DNA of 64,000 nt, taken from NCBI GenBank assembly GCA_009744235.1, contig WPHV01000001.1:124001-188000 (forward strand), in the 5' to 3' direction. Made by a program: the position numbers and the translations under genes. The notes under the pieces are model-generated. The model was not told the origin of the DNA. It saw only the letters and a list, made by a program, of their open reading frames with translations, and made no database searches. The DNA comes from Gillisella vitis. GTDB taxonomy: Bacteria; Pseudomonadota; Alphaproteobacteria; Rhizobiales; Rhizobiaceae. Shown here one piece after another: positions 1-8,980 of this stretch. The number at the start of each line of letters is the position of its first letter. The first letter of the stretch is position 1.

Positions 1-1057
1 CCAAACGCTTGCCGACCACGGGGCTAAAGCCCGATGCGTGGATTCGGTCGCGAATCATCTCCAGAGTCTCTTCAATACGCGCTTGAATGATTCGCGTCAG
101 CAAAGAACGTGGAACTTGGATCGGTAAATCGCGATCGTCTTCGCCGATTGGCGGAATTGCAACAACATCGCGCTCTTCCGAGCCATTGGCAAAGGCCGAA
201 CCATGCACGACCTTCAACCGCTCCGCATCCTCAATGCGGGTCGAAAGACCACGCGCCAGATCGGTGGTGACATGATGGCCGCCAATGGCGATAGCATCCG
301 TATGGATCAGCTTGCCCTCGGCAAACACCGAGATCGTCGTGGTGCCGCCGCCCATGTCGATGGCGGCACACCCCAGCTCGACTTCGTCGTCCACCAGAGC
401 AGCAAGGCCGCTGGCGTAAGGTGTCGCCACCAAGCCCTCGACCGTCAGATGGGCGCGGTTGATGCAAAGCTCGAGATTTTTCAGCGCCGGACGTTCTGCC
501 GTCACCACATGCATGTCGACACCCAGCGTATCACCGAACATGCCGAGCGGATCGCGAATACCGCGCTCGCCATCCAGCGAAAAGCCGGTCGCCAGCGAAT
601 GCAGCAGCACCCGGTCACGGCGTTGCGACTGGTGGCTGGCCGCAGACAGGACGCGCTTGAGATCGGCGCTTTCCACTTCCTGGCCGCCAAGATCAATGGT
701 GGCGGTATAGACGTCCGAACCGATCCGGCCAGCCGAGACATTGACGATCAGGCTGTCGACCGTCAGGCCCGCCATGCGTTCGGCGGCATCGACTGCCAGT
801 CGCACGACGCTCTCCACCGAATCGATATCGGAGATAACGCCGGACTTCATGCCACGCGAACGCTGATGGCCGATGCCGATCACTTCGACATGATGGGTCC
901 GGCCTGGCAGGACATCGCTTTCCTTGCGCGGCGTCAACCGGCCGATCATGCAGACCACTTTGGTAGAGCCGATATCGAGAACCGAAACGACATGGCTGCG
1001 CTTATGCGAGAGAGGTTTCATACGGGGCAATCCGAAAGAGGAACCGAAGACGCTCAT
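1..1057 (-). CDS. ftsA: Cell division protein FtsA (3' end cut by window edge)
   Basis: The first 352 residues are present; the gene runs off the left edge, so roughly the last fifth of a 420-450 residue family member is missing. FtsA is an actin-like ATPase on the cytoplasmic side of the membrane that anchors FtsZ and recruits later division proteins. The translation shows the phosphate-1 motif DIGSTK at residues 28-33 and the phosphate-2 motif DMGGGTTT at 234-241, both typical of the actin/Hsp70 fold. The ATG at 1057 overlaps the ftsQ stop as ATGA, so translation is probably coupled to ftsQ. Last visible gene of the ddl-ftsQ-ftsA arm of the dcw cluster; ftsZ would be expected just beyond the edge. 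Confidence 0.96.
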   Translation of the reverse strand, partial: MSVFGSSFGLPRMKPLSHKRSHVVSVLDIGSTKVVCMIGRLTPRKESDVLPGRTHHVEVIGIGHQRSRGMKSGVISDIDSVESVVRLAVDAAERMAGLTVDSLIVNVSAGRIGSDVYTATIDLGGQEVESADLKRVLSAASHQSQRRDRVLLHSLATGFSLDGERGIRDPLGMFGDTLGVDMHVVTAERPALKNLELCINRAHLTVEGLVATPYASGLAALVDDEVELGCAAIDMGGGTTTISVFAEGKLIHTDAIAIGGHHVTTDLARGLSTRIEDAERLKVVHGSAFANGSEERDVVAIPPIGEDDRDLPIQVPRSLLTRIIQARIEETLEMIRDRIHASGFSPVVGKRL

Positions 1058-1992
1058 GTCTCTTTCTCCGCCTTGGCGAGGGCCTTGGCGCGAGCCGTCA
1101 CCGCAGCCTGACGGCGCACCAGCGCCTCAGGCGTCAATTGGACGGTCATGCGGTCGGAGAGGCGAAGGTCAATGGCGGCGATGTCGCGGTCCAGCAATTG
1201 GTGATCCGCTTCCATCTTGGCCAGACGCGCCATCGCGCCATCCACATCGTCTTCAGGAAGCTTCACGACTACGCCATTGTCGAGATAGAGATCCCAGCGA
1301 CGGCTGGCGACGCGCACATACGCTTTGACGCGGCCGGTAATCTGCGGCCAGGTGGCAAACTCTCCGGCGATGTCCTGGGCTGCCACTTCGGCATCACGGC
1401 CGACAAACAACGGGAGGGTGGCAAATTTATTGTCACGCAGCGGCGCAATGATGCTGCCGCTCTTTTCGATCAGCGACAGGTCGGTGCCATGCTGCCAGAT
1501 ACCATAGGCCTCGCGCTCCTTGATATTCACCTCGATGGTGCGCGGATAGATCTTGCGGACCTCGACTTGCTCTACCCACGGCAGATCCGCCACCTTACGG
1601 CGCGCGTCGTCGGCGTCGATGGCCACCAGAGAGGTCGCACCATCCAGACCCAGCGATTGCAGCACATCGATTTCGGATGTGTGAACATTGCCCGACAGCT
1701 TGACGTCTTCCACCGCAAAACCCGCAGTCGAGGTCATCGCCTCGGCAAAGTCCGGCCAGTGACCACCCTTGACGATACCGTAACCACCGACAGCAAGAAT
1801 ATAGGCCGCAAAAGAAACCTTGCCGAGATGTTCCGGCACAGCCACCCTGCCCGAGCAGAGCGCGACGACGAACCGCATCAGCCGACGAACCGGGCGCGGC
1901 AGGGCCATCAAGCCATCATCCGCCAGGCTCGGCGCGCGATAAGGTGCAGCCTTGCTGCCCTTTGCAGTTTTTTTGCCGCTCACCGTGAACAC
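1054..1992 (-). CDS. ftsQ: Cell division protein FtsQ
   Basis: Bitopic division protein linking early and late divisome parts (with FtsB/FtsL in other bacteria). The 312-residue product has a basic, disordered N-terminus, one membrane helix near residues 58-75, a POTRA-type segment starting about residue 91 ([11 protein letters not shown]) and a periplasmic FtsQ domain. The start is not ATG: GTG at 1992 overlaps the ddl stop by 13 bp, while an in-frame GTG at 1983 overlaps it by 4 bp (GTGA), the spacing seen at other junctions of this cluster. Either could be used; the alternative gives 309 residues. It overlaps ftsA by 4 bp downstream. Identification rests on order in the cluster plus domain layout. 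Confidence 0.94.
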   Translation of the reverse strand: MFTVSGKKTAKGSKAAPYRAPSLADDGLMALPRPVRRLMRFVVALCSGRVAVPEHLGKVSFAAYILAVGGYGIVKGGHWPDFAEAMTSTAGFAVEDVKLSGNVHTSEIDVLQSLGLDGATSLVAIDADDARRKVADLPWVEQVEVRKIYPRTIEVNIKEREAYGIWQHGTDLSLIEKSGSIIAPLRDNKFATLPLFVGRDAEVAAQDIAGEFATWPQITGRVKAYVRVASRRWDLYLDNGVVVKLPEDDVDGAMARLAKMEADHQLLDRDIAAIDLRLSDRMTVQLTPEALVRRQAAVTARAKALAKAEKET

Positions 1993-2906
1993 GACGCGTC
2001 CTCCACCATCCAGCTGACGAATTCACCAAAGGAAATGCCCGCATGCGCAGCCATTTCAGGCACAAGCGAGGTTGGCGTCATGCCCGGCTGGGTATTCACT
2101 TCCAGCCAGATCAAGTCGCCATCTTCGGAAAACCGGTCGTCGTAACGGAAGTCGGACCGACTGACGCCACGGCACCCGATAGCGTTATGGGCCCTGACAG
2201 ACAAGTCTTGTATTTTTTGGTAAATTTTCGGTGAAAGTTGCGCCGGAATGACGTGAGTCGAACCCCCTGCTGCGTATTTGGAGTCGTAATCGTAGAATGT
2301 ATTAGCCTTGGCGATCACCTCGGTCACAGCCAGCGCCTTGCCATCCATGACCCCGCAGGTCAGCTCGCGGCCAGCCACGTAGGATTCGACCATGACAGTA
2401 TCGCCATAGCGCCACTCCGACGAGCCAAGGATCTGCGGCGGATGCGACTGATCTTCCTTGACGATCACCACGCCGAAACTGGAACCTTCCCGCACCGGCT
2501 TGACGACGTAAGGCGGCTCGATCGGATGGATATTGCCGATCTCAAAACGCGACATTTGGCGACCGAAAGCCACGGGAATGCCCGCCGCCGCCGCCACGAT
2601 CTTTGCCTGCGTCTTGTCCATTGCCAGCGCCGAGGCCAGCACACCGGAATGCGTATAGGGAATGGAGAGGTATTCGAGGATACCCTGAATGGTGCCGTCT
2701 TCGCCGAAAGGACCATGCAAAGCATTGAAGACCACATCAGGCTTCAATTCCTGAAGCACGCTGGCGATATCGCGGGTGACATCGACCCGTGTCACGCGGT
2801 AGCCGTGCTCCTCAAGCGCCGATGCGCAAGGGGCGCCAGAGGCGAGGCTGACAGGCCGCTCCGACGAAAATCCTCCCAGCAATACGGCAACATGCTTCTT
2901 AGCCAT
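1980..2906 (-). CDS. ddl: D-alanine--D-alanine ligase
   Basis: Cytoplasmic ATP-grasp enzyme joining two D-alanines to make the dipeptide that MurF adds to the peptidoglycan precursor. The 308 residues match DdlB-type ligases (about 300-310). Visible motifs are the N-terminal [15 protein letters not shown], the ATP-grasp loop GSSFGV, and the C-terminal [13 protein letters not shown] that holds Mg-binding and substrate residues. Upstream, instead of murB as in a compact dcw cluster, there are about 460 bp of non-coding DNA and then a small proline-rich gene and a transporter. It therefore probably has its own promoter driving ddl-ftsQ-ftsA. Overlaps ftsQ by 13 or 4 bp. Confidence 0.97.
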   Translation of the reverse strand: MAKKHVAVLLGGFSSERPVSLASGAPCASALEEHGYRVTRVDVTRDIASVLQELKPDVVFNALHGPFGEDGTIQGILEYLSIPYTHSGVLASALAMDKTQAKIVAAAAGIPVAFGRQMSRFEIGNIHPIEPPYVVKPVREGSSFGVVIVKEDQSHPPQILGSSEWRYGDTVMVESYVAGRELTCGVMDGKALAVTEVIAKANTFYDYDSKYAAGGSTHVIPAQLSPKIYQKIQDLSVRAHNAIGCRGVSRSDFRYDDRFSEDGDLIWLEVNTQPGMTPTSLVPEMAAHAGISFGEFVSWMVEDASCSR

Positions 2907-3205
2907 TCACGCACCCAAACAAAACAATCGCGGTTTTCCGCCTTACCTTTGCGCCCGACTTGCGGCGCGAATCGCGCCGGTTCATGCACCTGACATGATA
3001 AAACGCCATTAAGGTTAACGAACCGTTTACAGGTGTTAACGGGCAAAAATTACTTTTGTTTTTCTGGGAGTTATCGAGGGGCGCCCGATGGGTTCGGCCC
3101 CAGAACGGAAGGCGCAGGCCCTCAGTGAAGCAGGCCATGCCGATGGGTGAGAACAGAGACAGCCCACTGGGTACCGGCAGCGACATGATGGCCGGAATAA
3201 CAAAA
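2907..3205. other. Non-coding region upstream of ddl
   Basis: No convincing gene is seen. Short open frames here lack ribosome sites and family resemblance. The stretch near 3000-3045 is AT-richer and contains two GTTAAC sequences; the minus strand reads TAAA, seven bases, TTAACC at 3029-3013, close to the CtrA pattern TTAA-N7-TTAA. This is the most likely place for a ddl-ftsQA promoter. The right part lies between that promoter region and the terminator of the proline-rich gene. Confidence 0.4.
3013..3029 (-). promoter_or_regulatory. Candidate CtrA-like site upstream of ddl-ftsQA
   Basis: On the minus strand the sequence is TAAACGGTTCGTTAACC, i.e. one mismatch from TTAA-N7-TTAA(C). CtrA controls ftsQA in Caulobacter, which makes the location plausible. 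A single imperfect match in an AT-rich patch is weak evidence. Confidence 0.25.
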
Positions 3206-3247
3206 AGCCGTGCCGAGGGAACAATGAGAACCCTATACAGCACGGCT
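3206..3247 (-). terminator. Rho-independent terminator after the proline-rich gene
   Basis: Outer stem AGCCGTGC/GCACGGCT (3206-3213 with 3240-3247) and inner stem AGGG/CCCT. On the minus strand it is followed by TTTTTG. It lies 120 bp downstream of the small minus-strand gene at 3369-3629 and separates it from ddl. Confidence 0.75.
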
Positions 3248-3368
3248 TCAAATTCATCGATCACGTCAACCCGAAGAGGGTCAGCGCTTCATCAAGGCTT
3301 GGAAACAGACGAGCAGCCCAAGATCGAAACGCAACTTAATACGTTCGATGCGAAGCTGCACATCCGTA

Positions 3369-3629
3369 TCAGGGCTCCACAACGCCCGGAACTCGCCGTC
3401 CATCGGGAAGCCGGCAGCTACAAGGCGCACCAGGCGGCAGCGGCCTGCGGACCGGGCAAACCAGCGGCGGCATACCGCGCCGTGGTGGCGGTGCAACACA
3501 GGATGGCGGCGGCGGCATTGCCCCCGGCCCCGGTGGCACAGGACCTGGACCTGGTGGCGGTGGCGGCATTTGTGCAATGGCTTGCCCCGCCATTAGCACG
3601 ATAGAACAGACGAAAAGAAACCGTTTCAT
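3369..3629 (-). CDS. Small secreted proline-rich cysteine-containing protein
   Basis: An 86-residue product not recognised as a named family. It begins with a clear signal peptide (MKRFLFVCSIVLMAGQAIAQ). A tract very rich in Pro and Gly follows, and a C-terminal half contains four cysteines, so an envelope or extracellular location is likely. I chose the ATG at 3629 because GGAGTG precedes it at good spacing; an ATG 13 codons upstream would put charged residues before the signal peptide. It is followed by a strong terminator. It sits between murB and ddl in the dcw cluster, beside an oppositely oriented transporter. Function unknown; low-complexity sequence makes homology calls unreliable. 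Confidence 0.6.
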   Translation of the reverse strand: MKRFLFVCSIVLMAGQAIAQMPPPPPGPGPVPPGPGAMPPPPSCVAPPPRRGMPPLVCPVRRPLPPGAPCSCRLPDGRRVPGVVEP

Positions 3630-4037
3630 AAATCCACTCCGGAAGCCGCGCCGAATAAATCCTGTCATTGATGACGGGAAAATATTGGAGCGATTAAGTC
3701 AACAAATCCCACAGGTTGCACTTGTCGACATCGCGATTATATAAATATTTTATAAACAACAACAATGATAAAAGTCAATCTAAACTTCGTTCGTCTAAAG
3801 GCACACAGAGATGAGCCGATCGGTCATCCTGATGGTTTCCGACGATTTTCAAGCGATGTTCCCCGCATGATGATTGACCAGGAAAACACCGCTTATAGCG
3901 CCCAAATAAGCAGGACCAGTTGAAATTGCCTATGCAAATGCGTAAAGCCAACCGCTAACGACAAGTGCCGCATACTCTTTCAACATACGGCACGATTGCG
4001 AAAAACCACCATTGAACTCAAATTGGACCCACTCACC
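3630..4037. other. Divergent intergenic region
   Basis: AT-rich spacer between the minus-strand proline-rich gene and the plus-strand transporter, presumably carrying divergent promoters. The stretch at about 3730-3790 is particularly AT-rich. I see no gene, RNA or clear operator in it. Confidence 0.4.
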
Positions 4038-5342
4038 ATGACTGATGCGATACGCACCGTATCGCCGTCCGCCGAGCCGCTGGCACCTGTTGCATTGAAT
4101 TCTCCTGCACGAGTCCTGACGGCCAGCCTGGTCGGCACCACAATAGAATTCTTCGATTTCTACGTCTATGCCACTGCCGCCGTGCTGGTTTTCCCGGCGC
4201 TGTTCTTCCCCAACAGCGATCCGATGACGGCTCTGCTGGCGTCTTTTGCTACATTTTCCATCGCGTTTTTCGCCCGTCCGCTGGGCGCTGTGGTGTTCGG
4301 CCATTTCGGTGACCGCATCGGCCGCAAGACGACGTTGGTGGCGGCTCTTTTGACCATGGGCATTTCCACCGTGGTGATCGGCCTTCTGCCGACTTACGGA
4401 CAGATCGGCGTATTTGCACCATTGCTGCTGGCACTGTGCCGGTTCGGCCAAGGCTTTGGCCTTGGTGGCGAATGGGGTGGAGCCGTGTTGCTGGCCACCG
4501 AAAACGCCCCGGAAGGCAAGCGCAACTGGTATGCGATGTTCCCACAGCTTGGCGCGCCGGTTGGCCTGTTCCTGTCCTCGGGCATTTTCTGGCTGCTGCT
4601 GCATGTGATTTCCAAGGACGACCTGATGGCCTGGGGCTGGCGCGTTCCATTCCTGGCCTCCACCTTACTGATCGTCATCGGCCTGTGGGTACGTTTCTCG
4701 ATCTCGGAAACACCAGCCTTCCAAAAGGCCATGGACGCCCATGAGCGGGTGGCTGTGCCGGTTGCCGAAATCTTTGGCAAATACAAGCGCAGCCTGTTCC
4801 TCGGCACCTTCGTGGCGCTGGTCACCTTCGTGCTGTTCTACATCGGCACGGCATGGCTGCTGTCCTACAATATCAAGGTCTTGCAGATCCCCTTCCTCGA
4901 CGCTCTGGAAATCCAGATCATGAGCTCGGTGGTGTTCGGCATCTTCATTCCGCTGACGGCCAAGGTCGGCGACAAGATCGGCCGTCGCAGGGCGCTGATC
5001 GGCATCACCGTGATGATTGCCGGTTTCTCCTTCCTGCTGCCGGTACTGCTAACCGCGGGAGAGACAGGCGTGGCGATCTTCGCCGCTGGCTCCATGGCCT
5101 TGATGGGCATGACCTATGCGTTGATAGGCGCGGCGCTGTCGGCCCCCTTCCCGACCAATGTCCGCTATACCGGCGCTTCGCTGACCTTTAACTTCGCAGG
5201 CATTGTCGGCGCGTCGCTGGCGCCCTATGCGGCAACCTGGCTCCAGACCAATTACGGCATGGCCTATGTCGGCTACTATCTCGGCCTTGCCGCCGCGATC
5301 ACGCTGGTCTGCATTCTCGCATCGCGTAAAGGTGAAGTTTAA
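4038..5342 (+). CDS. MFS transporter, metabolite:H+ symporter (MHS/ShiA-ProP-like) family
   Basis: A 434-residue, 12-helix inner-membrane carrier. The region after the first helix, TTIEFFDFYVYATAA, is the signature start of the MHS subfamily (ShiA, ProP, KgtP, citrate carriers). The cytoplasmic loop GHFGDRIGRKTTL is the MFS motif between helices 2 and 3, echoed by VGDKIGRRRAL between helices 8 and 9. Substrate cannot be read from sequence; MHS proteins import dicarboxylates, shikimate or compatible solutes with protons. I take the ATG at 4038; an upstream in-frame TTG at 3996 would add 14 residues without a better ribosome site. Oriented against the dcw genes and convergent with murB, with which it shares a terminator. 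Confidence 0.85.
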   Translation: MTDAIRTVSPSAEPLAPVALNSPARVLTASLVGTTIEFFDFYVYATAAVLVFPALFFPNSDPMTALLASFATFSIAFFARPLGAVVFGHFGDRIGRKTTLVAALLTMGISTVVIGLLPTYGQIGVFAPLLLALCRFGQGFGLGGEWGGAVLLATENAPEGKRNWYAMFPQLGAPVGLFLSSGIFWLLLHVISKDDLMAWGWRVPFLASTLLIVIGLWVRFSISETPAFQKAMDAHERVAVPVAEIFGKYKRSLFLGTFVALVTFVLFYIGTAWLLSYNIKVLQIPFLDALEIQIMSSVVFGIFIPLTAKVGDKIGRRRALIGITVMIAGFSFLLPVLLTAGETGVAIFAAGSMALMGMTYALIGAALSAPFPTNVRYTGASLTFNFAGIVGASLAPYAATWLQTNYGMAYVGYYLGLAAAITLVCILASRKGEV

Positions 5343-5401
5343 CGTGTCGATGCCCGGCTTGCCGGGCATCGAATGCAAAGTTGAATCAGATTCTGAACAA
5401 T

Positions 5402-5440
5402 AAAAAACGCCGCCAAGTGATTCACCTGGCGGCGTTTTTT
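5402..5440. terminator. Bidirectional terminator between MHS transporter and murB
   Basis: Stem ACGCCGCCA/TGGCGGCGT flanked by AAAAAA on the left and TTTTTT on the right, so it can end transcription from both convergent genes. Confidence 0.9.
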
Positions 5441-5458
5441 ATGAATTAGCCGTTTGGT

Positions 5459-6433
5459 TTATTCGCTTGTCACGCCCATGAACGGCTTCACTTCGCTGCC
5501 AGGCATGAACAGGCCGAGGCGCTTGATTTCCCATTGCAGCTTGATGCCGGACTGTTCGAACACCTGCCCACGGATGGTCTCGCCCAGATATTCGAGATCA
5601 TAGGCCGTGGCATGGCCGACATTGATCATGAAATTGCAATGCAGCGACGACATTTGCGCGCCGCCAATCATCAGACCGCGTCCGCCGACCTCATCGATCA
5701 GTTCCCAGGCGGAATGGCCTTCCGGGTTTTTGAAGGTCGAGCCACCGGTCTTTTCCTTGACCGGCTGCACGGTTTCGCGGTGCTGGCGCACGGCGTCCAT
5801 TTCAGCCCGGATCGCCGATTTCTCCTGCGGGAAGCCTTCAAACAGACCGCTGATGAAGATCAAGCCTTCCGGCGCTGAGGAGTGACGGTAACCATAGCCC
5901 ATATCAGCCTTGGACAGGACATGCAGATTGCCCTGGCGATCCACGGCCTCGACCTCGATGACCCGCTCCACCGTCTCGCCGCCATTGGCGCCAGCATTCA
6001 TTCTGAGCGCACCGCCAATCGAGCCGGGAATGCCATAATAAAACGCGAAACCACCGATGTTATTGTCCATCGCCATGGCAGCGATATGCTTGTCCGGGCA
6101 GATGGCACCAGCGCGGATGCGGTTTTCGCCTTCCAGCTCCAGTCCGCCGAACCCCTTGGCTGACAGACGGATCACCACGCCGGGAATGCCGCCATCTCGC
6201 ACCAAAAGGTTGGAGCCGACGCCGACCATGGTGAGCGGCACATCATCGGGTAGCAGTTTCAGGAAGGTGACCAGATCGTCCCTGTCATGTGGCTGGAACA
6301 TCAGTTCCGCCAAACCGCCCGCCTGGAACCACGTCACCCGGTCCATCGGCGCGTCCGGCGTCAGCCGTCCCCGCAGCGCATCCACACCCGGCCCCAAGCG
6401 GGCCAGCAGCTTTTCCCCATCCACCTGTTTCAT
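5459..6433 (-). CDS. murB: UDP-N-acetylenolpyruvoylglucosamine reductase MurB
   Basis: Cytoplasmic FAD enzyme reducing UDP-GlcNAc-enolpyruvate to UDP-MurNAc with NADPH. The 324-residue product has the FAD-binding segment [24 protein letters not shown] region in the N-terminal half, [19 protein letters not shown] and the substrate-side [10 protein letters not shown] in the C-terminal domain. The ATG at 6433 overlaps the murC stop (ATGA); an upstream in-frame start would lie inside murC. It is the last gene of the mraZ-to-murB run here, followed by a bidirectional terminator, so ddl-ftsQ-ftsA is disconnected from this transcript. Confidence 0.97.
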   Translation of the reverse strand: MKQVDGEKLLARLGPGVDALRGRLTPDAPMDRVTWFQAGGLAELMFQPHDRDDLVTFLKLLPDDVPLTMVGVGSNLLVRDGGIPGVVIRLSAKGFGGLELEGENRIRAGAICPDKHIAAMAMDNNIGGFAFYYGIPGSIGGALRMNAGANGGETVERVIEVEAVDRQGNLHVLSKADMGYGYRHSSAPEGLIFISGLFEGFPQEKSAIRAEMDAVRQHRETVQPVKEKTGGSTFKNPEGHSAWELIDEVGGRGLMIGGAQMSSLHCNFMINVGHATAYDLEYLGETIRGQVFEQSGIKLQWEIKRLGLFMPGSEVKPFMGVTSE

Positions 6434-7845
6434 TCCGATTTTCCCGAAAGCGCTTGCAATTCTGAAGGCAGCGCCGCTGCCCATTGTGTAATATTTCCAG
6501 CCCCCAACAGGACCACAAAATCACCCGGCTGTGCAATGGTCGAAATAATTCCGGCCAGCTGATCCGGCGAGGCCAGATAGCGCACATCCCGATGACCGCC
6601 CGACCGGATGCGCGACACCAGCGCCTCAGAATCGATGCCTTCGATGGGATCTTCTCCCGCAGCATAAACTGGCGACAACAGAATACTATCGGCATCGTTG
6701 AAGCAATTGGCGAAATCCTCGAATAGACTCGACAAACGCGAGAAGCGATGCGGCTGATGCACGGCGATGATCCGGCCCTTGCAGCTTTCGCGCGCCGCCT
6801 TCAATACCGCCTTGATTTCCACCGGGTGGTGGCCGTAATCGTCAAACACCTGCACGCCGTTCCAGGTGCCGGTCAAGGTGAAGCGCCGCTTGACGCCACC
6901 GAAGGTGGACAGGCCCTTGCGGATTGCTTCCTCGGAAATATCCAGCCGGTTGGCCACCGCAATGGCCGCGCAGGCATTGGAAATATTGTGGCGGCCCGGC
7001 ATCGGCAGGGTCAGGTCCTTGAAGCTGAAAACACGGCCCGTGCGGCGACGACGGATTTCCACATCGAAAATCGACTTGGTGCCTTCATTGCGAACATTGG
7101 AAAACCGCACATCGGCCTGCGGATTTTCACCATAGGTGACAACCTTACGGTCCTCGATCCGACCAACCAGCGCCTGCACTTCGGGGTGATCGAGGCACAT
7201 GACCCCAAAACCGTAGAACGGCACATTCTCGACGAATTGCCGAAACGCAGCGCGCACGGCGTCGAAATTGCCGTAATGGTCAAGATGTTCCGGGTCGATA
7301 TTGGTGACGACAGCCACATCGGCAGGCAGTTTCAGGAAGGTACCATCCGATTCGTCGGCTTCGACCACCATCCATTCACCTTCGCCCATGCGGGCATTGG
7401 TGCCATAGGCATTGATGATACCGCCATTGATCACCGTCGGGTCGAGCTGGCCCGCCTCCAGCAGCGCTGCCACCATTGACGTGGTCGTCGTCTTGCCATG
7501 GGTGCCGCCGATGGCGATGGCATTGCGGAACCGCATCAGCTCGGCCAGCATTTCGGCGCGGCGCACCACCGGTAGCAGCTTTTCACGGGCGGCCACCAGT
7601 TCAGGATTGTCTTTCTTGATGGCGGTGGAAACGACAACGACCTCGGCATCACCCAGGTTTTCCGGCTTGTGGCCGACAAACACCTCAATGCCCTTGGCGC
7701 GCAGGCGCTGCACATTGGCGCTTTCGGCCTGGTCCGATCCCTGTACCCGATGGCCGAGATTGTGCAGCACTTCGGCAATGCCGCTCATGCCGATCCCGCC
7801 GATCCCGATGAAATGCACCAGACCGATGCTCTTCGGCATTTTCAT
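6430..7845 (-). CDS. murC: UDP-N-acetylmuramate--L-alanine ligase MurC
   Basis: Cytoplasmic Mur ligase adding L-alanine to UDP-MurNAc with ATP. The 471 residues fit the family. It shows the N-terminal Rossmann start [12 protein letters not shown], the P-loop GTHGKTT at 114-120 and the central-domain ATP/Mg motif [12 protein letters not shown]. It overlaps both murG upstream (7842-7845) and murB downstream (6430-6433) by four bases, implying translational coupling. Confidence 0.98.
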   Translation of the reverse strand: MKMPKSIGLVHFIGIGGIGMSGIAEVLHNLGHRVQGSDQAESANVQRLRAKGIEVFVGHKPENLGDAEVVVVSTAIKKDNPELVAAREKLLPVVRRAEMLAELMRFRNAIAIGGTHGKTTTTSMVAALLEAGQLDPTVINGGIINAYGTNARMGEGEWMVVEADESDGTFLKLPADVAVVTNIDPEHLDHYGNFDAVRAAFRQFVENVPFYGFGVMCLDHPEVQALVGRIEDRKVVTYGENPQADVRFSNVRNEGTKSIFDVEIRRRRTGRVFSFKDLTLPMPGRHNISNACAAIAVANRLDISEEAIRKGLSTFGGVKRRFTLTGTWNGVQVFDDYGHHPVEIKAVLKAARESCKGRIIAVHQPHRFSRLSSLFEDFANCFNDADSILLSPVYAAGEDPIEGIDSEALVSRIRSGGHRDVRYLASPDQLAGIISTIAQPGDFVVLLGAGNITQWAAALPSELQALSGKSE

Positions 7846-8963
7846 GCTTTCACGTCCTTCATAGTCTTCACGTCCTTGCCTTCGGCAATAGTCTGAACAA
7901 GATCAGCAAGCAAGCCTGCGGCCTCCGGTTGTCCCGCACTTCGCGCCGAGGCAGCCATATGGGCCAGCTTGGCCGGGCTGGTCATCCAGTCCTTCAACAG
8001 TGCCGACAGTTTTTCCGGCGTCAGATCCGATTGCGGCACGACAACCGCACCGCCCTGACCGGAAATCGCTGCCGCATTGGCGGCCTGATCGTGATCCAGC
8101 GCATAGGGATAGGGGACCAGGACCGCAGGGCGACCAATCACGCCAAGCTCCGATACGGTAGACGCGCCGGAGCGGGAAATCACCATTTGCGATGTGGCGA
8201 TCCGTTCGGCCATATCGCCGAAGAACGGCGAGACCGACGCGGGAACCTTCAACTTCTCATAAAGCGCCTTCACCCGGTCGGCATCTTCCGGCCGTGCCTG
8301 CTGCGTCACCCGCAGGCGCGCCCGCAACACATCGTCCAGAATGCAGATGGCGCTCGGCACGGCATTGGAAAAATGCTGGGCGCCCTGGCTGCCGCCAAAC
8401 ACCACGAGCTCAAACGGATCTCCATCGCCGGACGGCTGATAATCCGTCTCGGAGGCCGCCAACACGGCAGGCCGCACCGGATTGCCAGTCACCACGGTCT
8501 TGTCGGCATAGGCGCCGCCCGCTGGCAAGAAGCCACCGGCAATGGCCTTGACCCTGGGCGCCAGAAACCGGTTGGCCCGCCCCATCACAGCATTCTGCTC
8601 ATGGATAACAGTGGCAACGCCAAGAGCGCGGGCCGCCAGCAAGGGCGGGATGGTCGGATAGCCGCCAAACCCGATCACCACTTGAGGCTTCAAGCCTGCG
8701 ATCAGGGTGCGAGCGGCACGATAACCGCGCCACAAGGTCAGCAGCGCTTTCGCAATGGCAACAGGATTTTTAGAGCCGATGGTGGCCGACGGCACGACAT
8801 GGATGGCGTCGGCTGGAAACTTGCCTGCATAGCGTTCGGCGCGGCTATCGGTCACCAGATGCACGCTATAGCCTCTGGCTCTCAGCTCGTGAGCCAGCGC
8901 TTCTGCGGGAAACAAATGGCCGCCGGTTCCCCCGGCGGCAAGAAGAATGAGACCTTTGGTCAT
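7842..8963 (-). CDS. murG: UDP-GlcNAc:lipid I N-acetylglucosaminyltransferase MurG
   Basis: Peripheral membrane GT-B glycosyltransferase making lipid II from lipid I at the inner face of the membrane. The 373 residues include the N-terminal glycine loop [13 protein letters not shown], the central [13 protein letters not shown] and the C-terminal UDP-GlcNAc-site region [14 protein letters not shown] and [24 protein letters not shown]. The start at 8963 lies 17 bp after ftsW; the stop overlaps the murC start (ATGA). Confidence 0.98.
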   Translation of the reverse strand: MTKGLILLAAGGTGGHLFPAEALAHELRARGYSVHLVTDSRAERYAGKFPADAIHVVPSATIGSKNPVAIAKALLTLWRGYRAARTLIAGLKPQVVIGFGGYPTIPPLLAARALGVATVIHEQNAVMGRANRFLAPRVKAIAGGFLPAGGAYADKTVVTGNPVRPAVLAASETDYQPSGDGDPFELVVFGGSQGAQHFSNAVPSAICILDDVLRARLRVTQQARPEDADRVKALYEKLKVPASVSPFFGDMAERIATSQMVISRSGASTVSELGVIGRPAVLVPYPYALDHDQAANAAAISGQGGAVVVPQSDLTPEKLSALLKDWMTSPAKLAHMAASARSAGQPEAAGLLADLVQTIAEGKDVKTMKDVKA

Positions 8964-8980
8964 GACTTAACTCCGCTGGC

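Noticed and set aside
203..1111. Plus-strand 302-codon frame opposite ftsA
   Set aside because: Antisense shadow of a clearly conserved gene; composition is typical of reverse-frame high-GC translation (rich in His, Arg, Gln).
2899..3264. Minus-strand frames of 73-121 codons upstream of ddl
   Set aside because: They run through a terminator and a promoter-like AT-rich region and contain no recognisable protein features.
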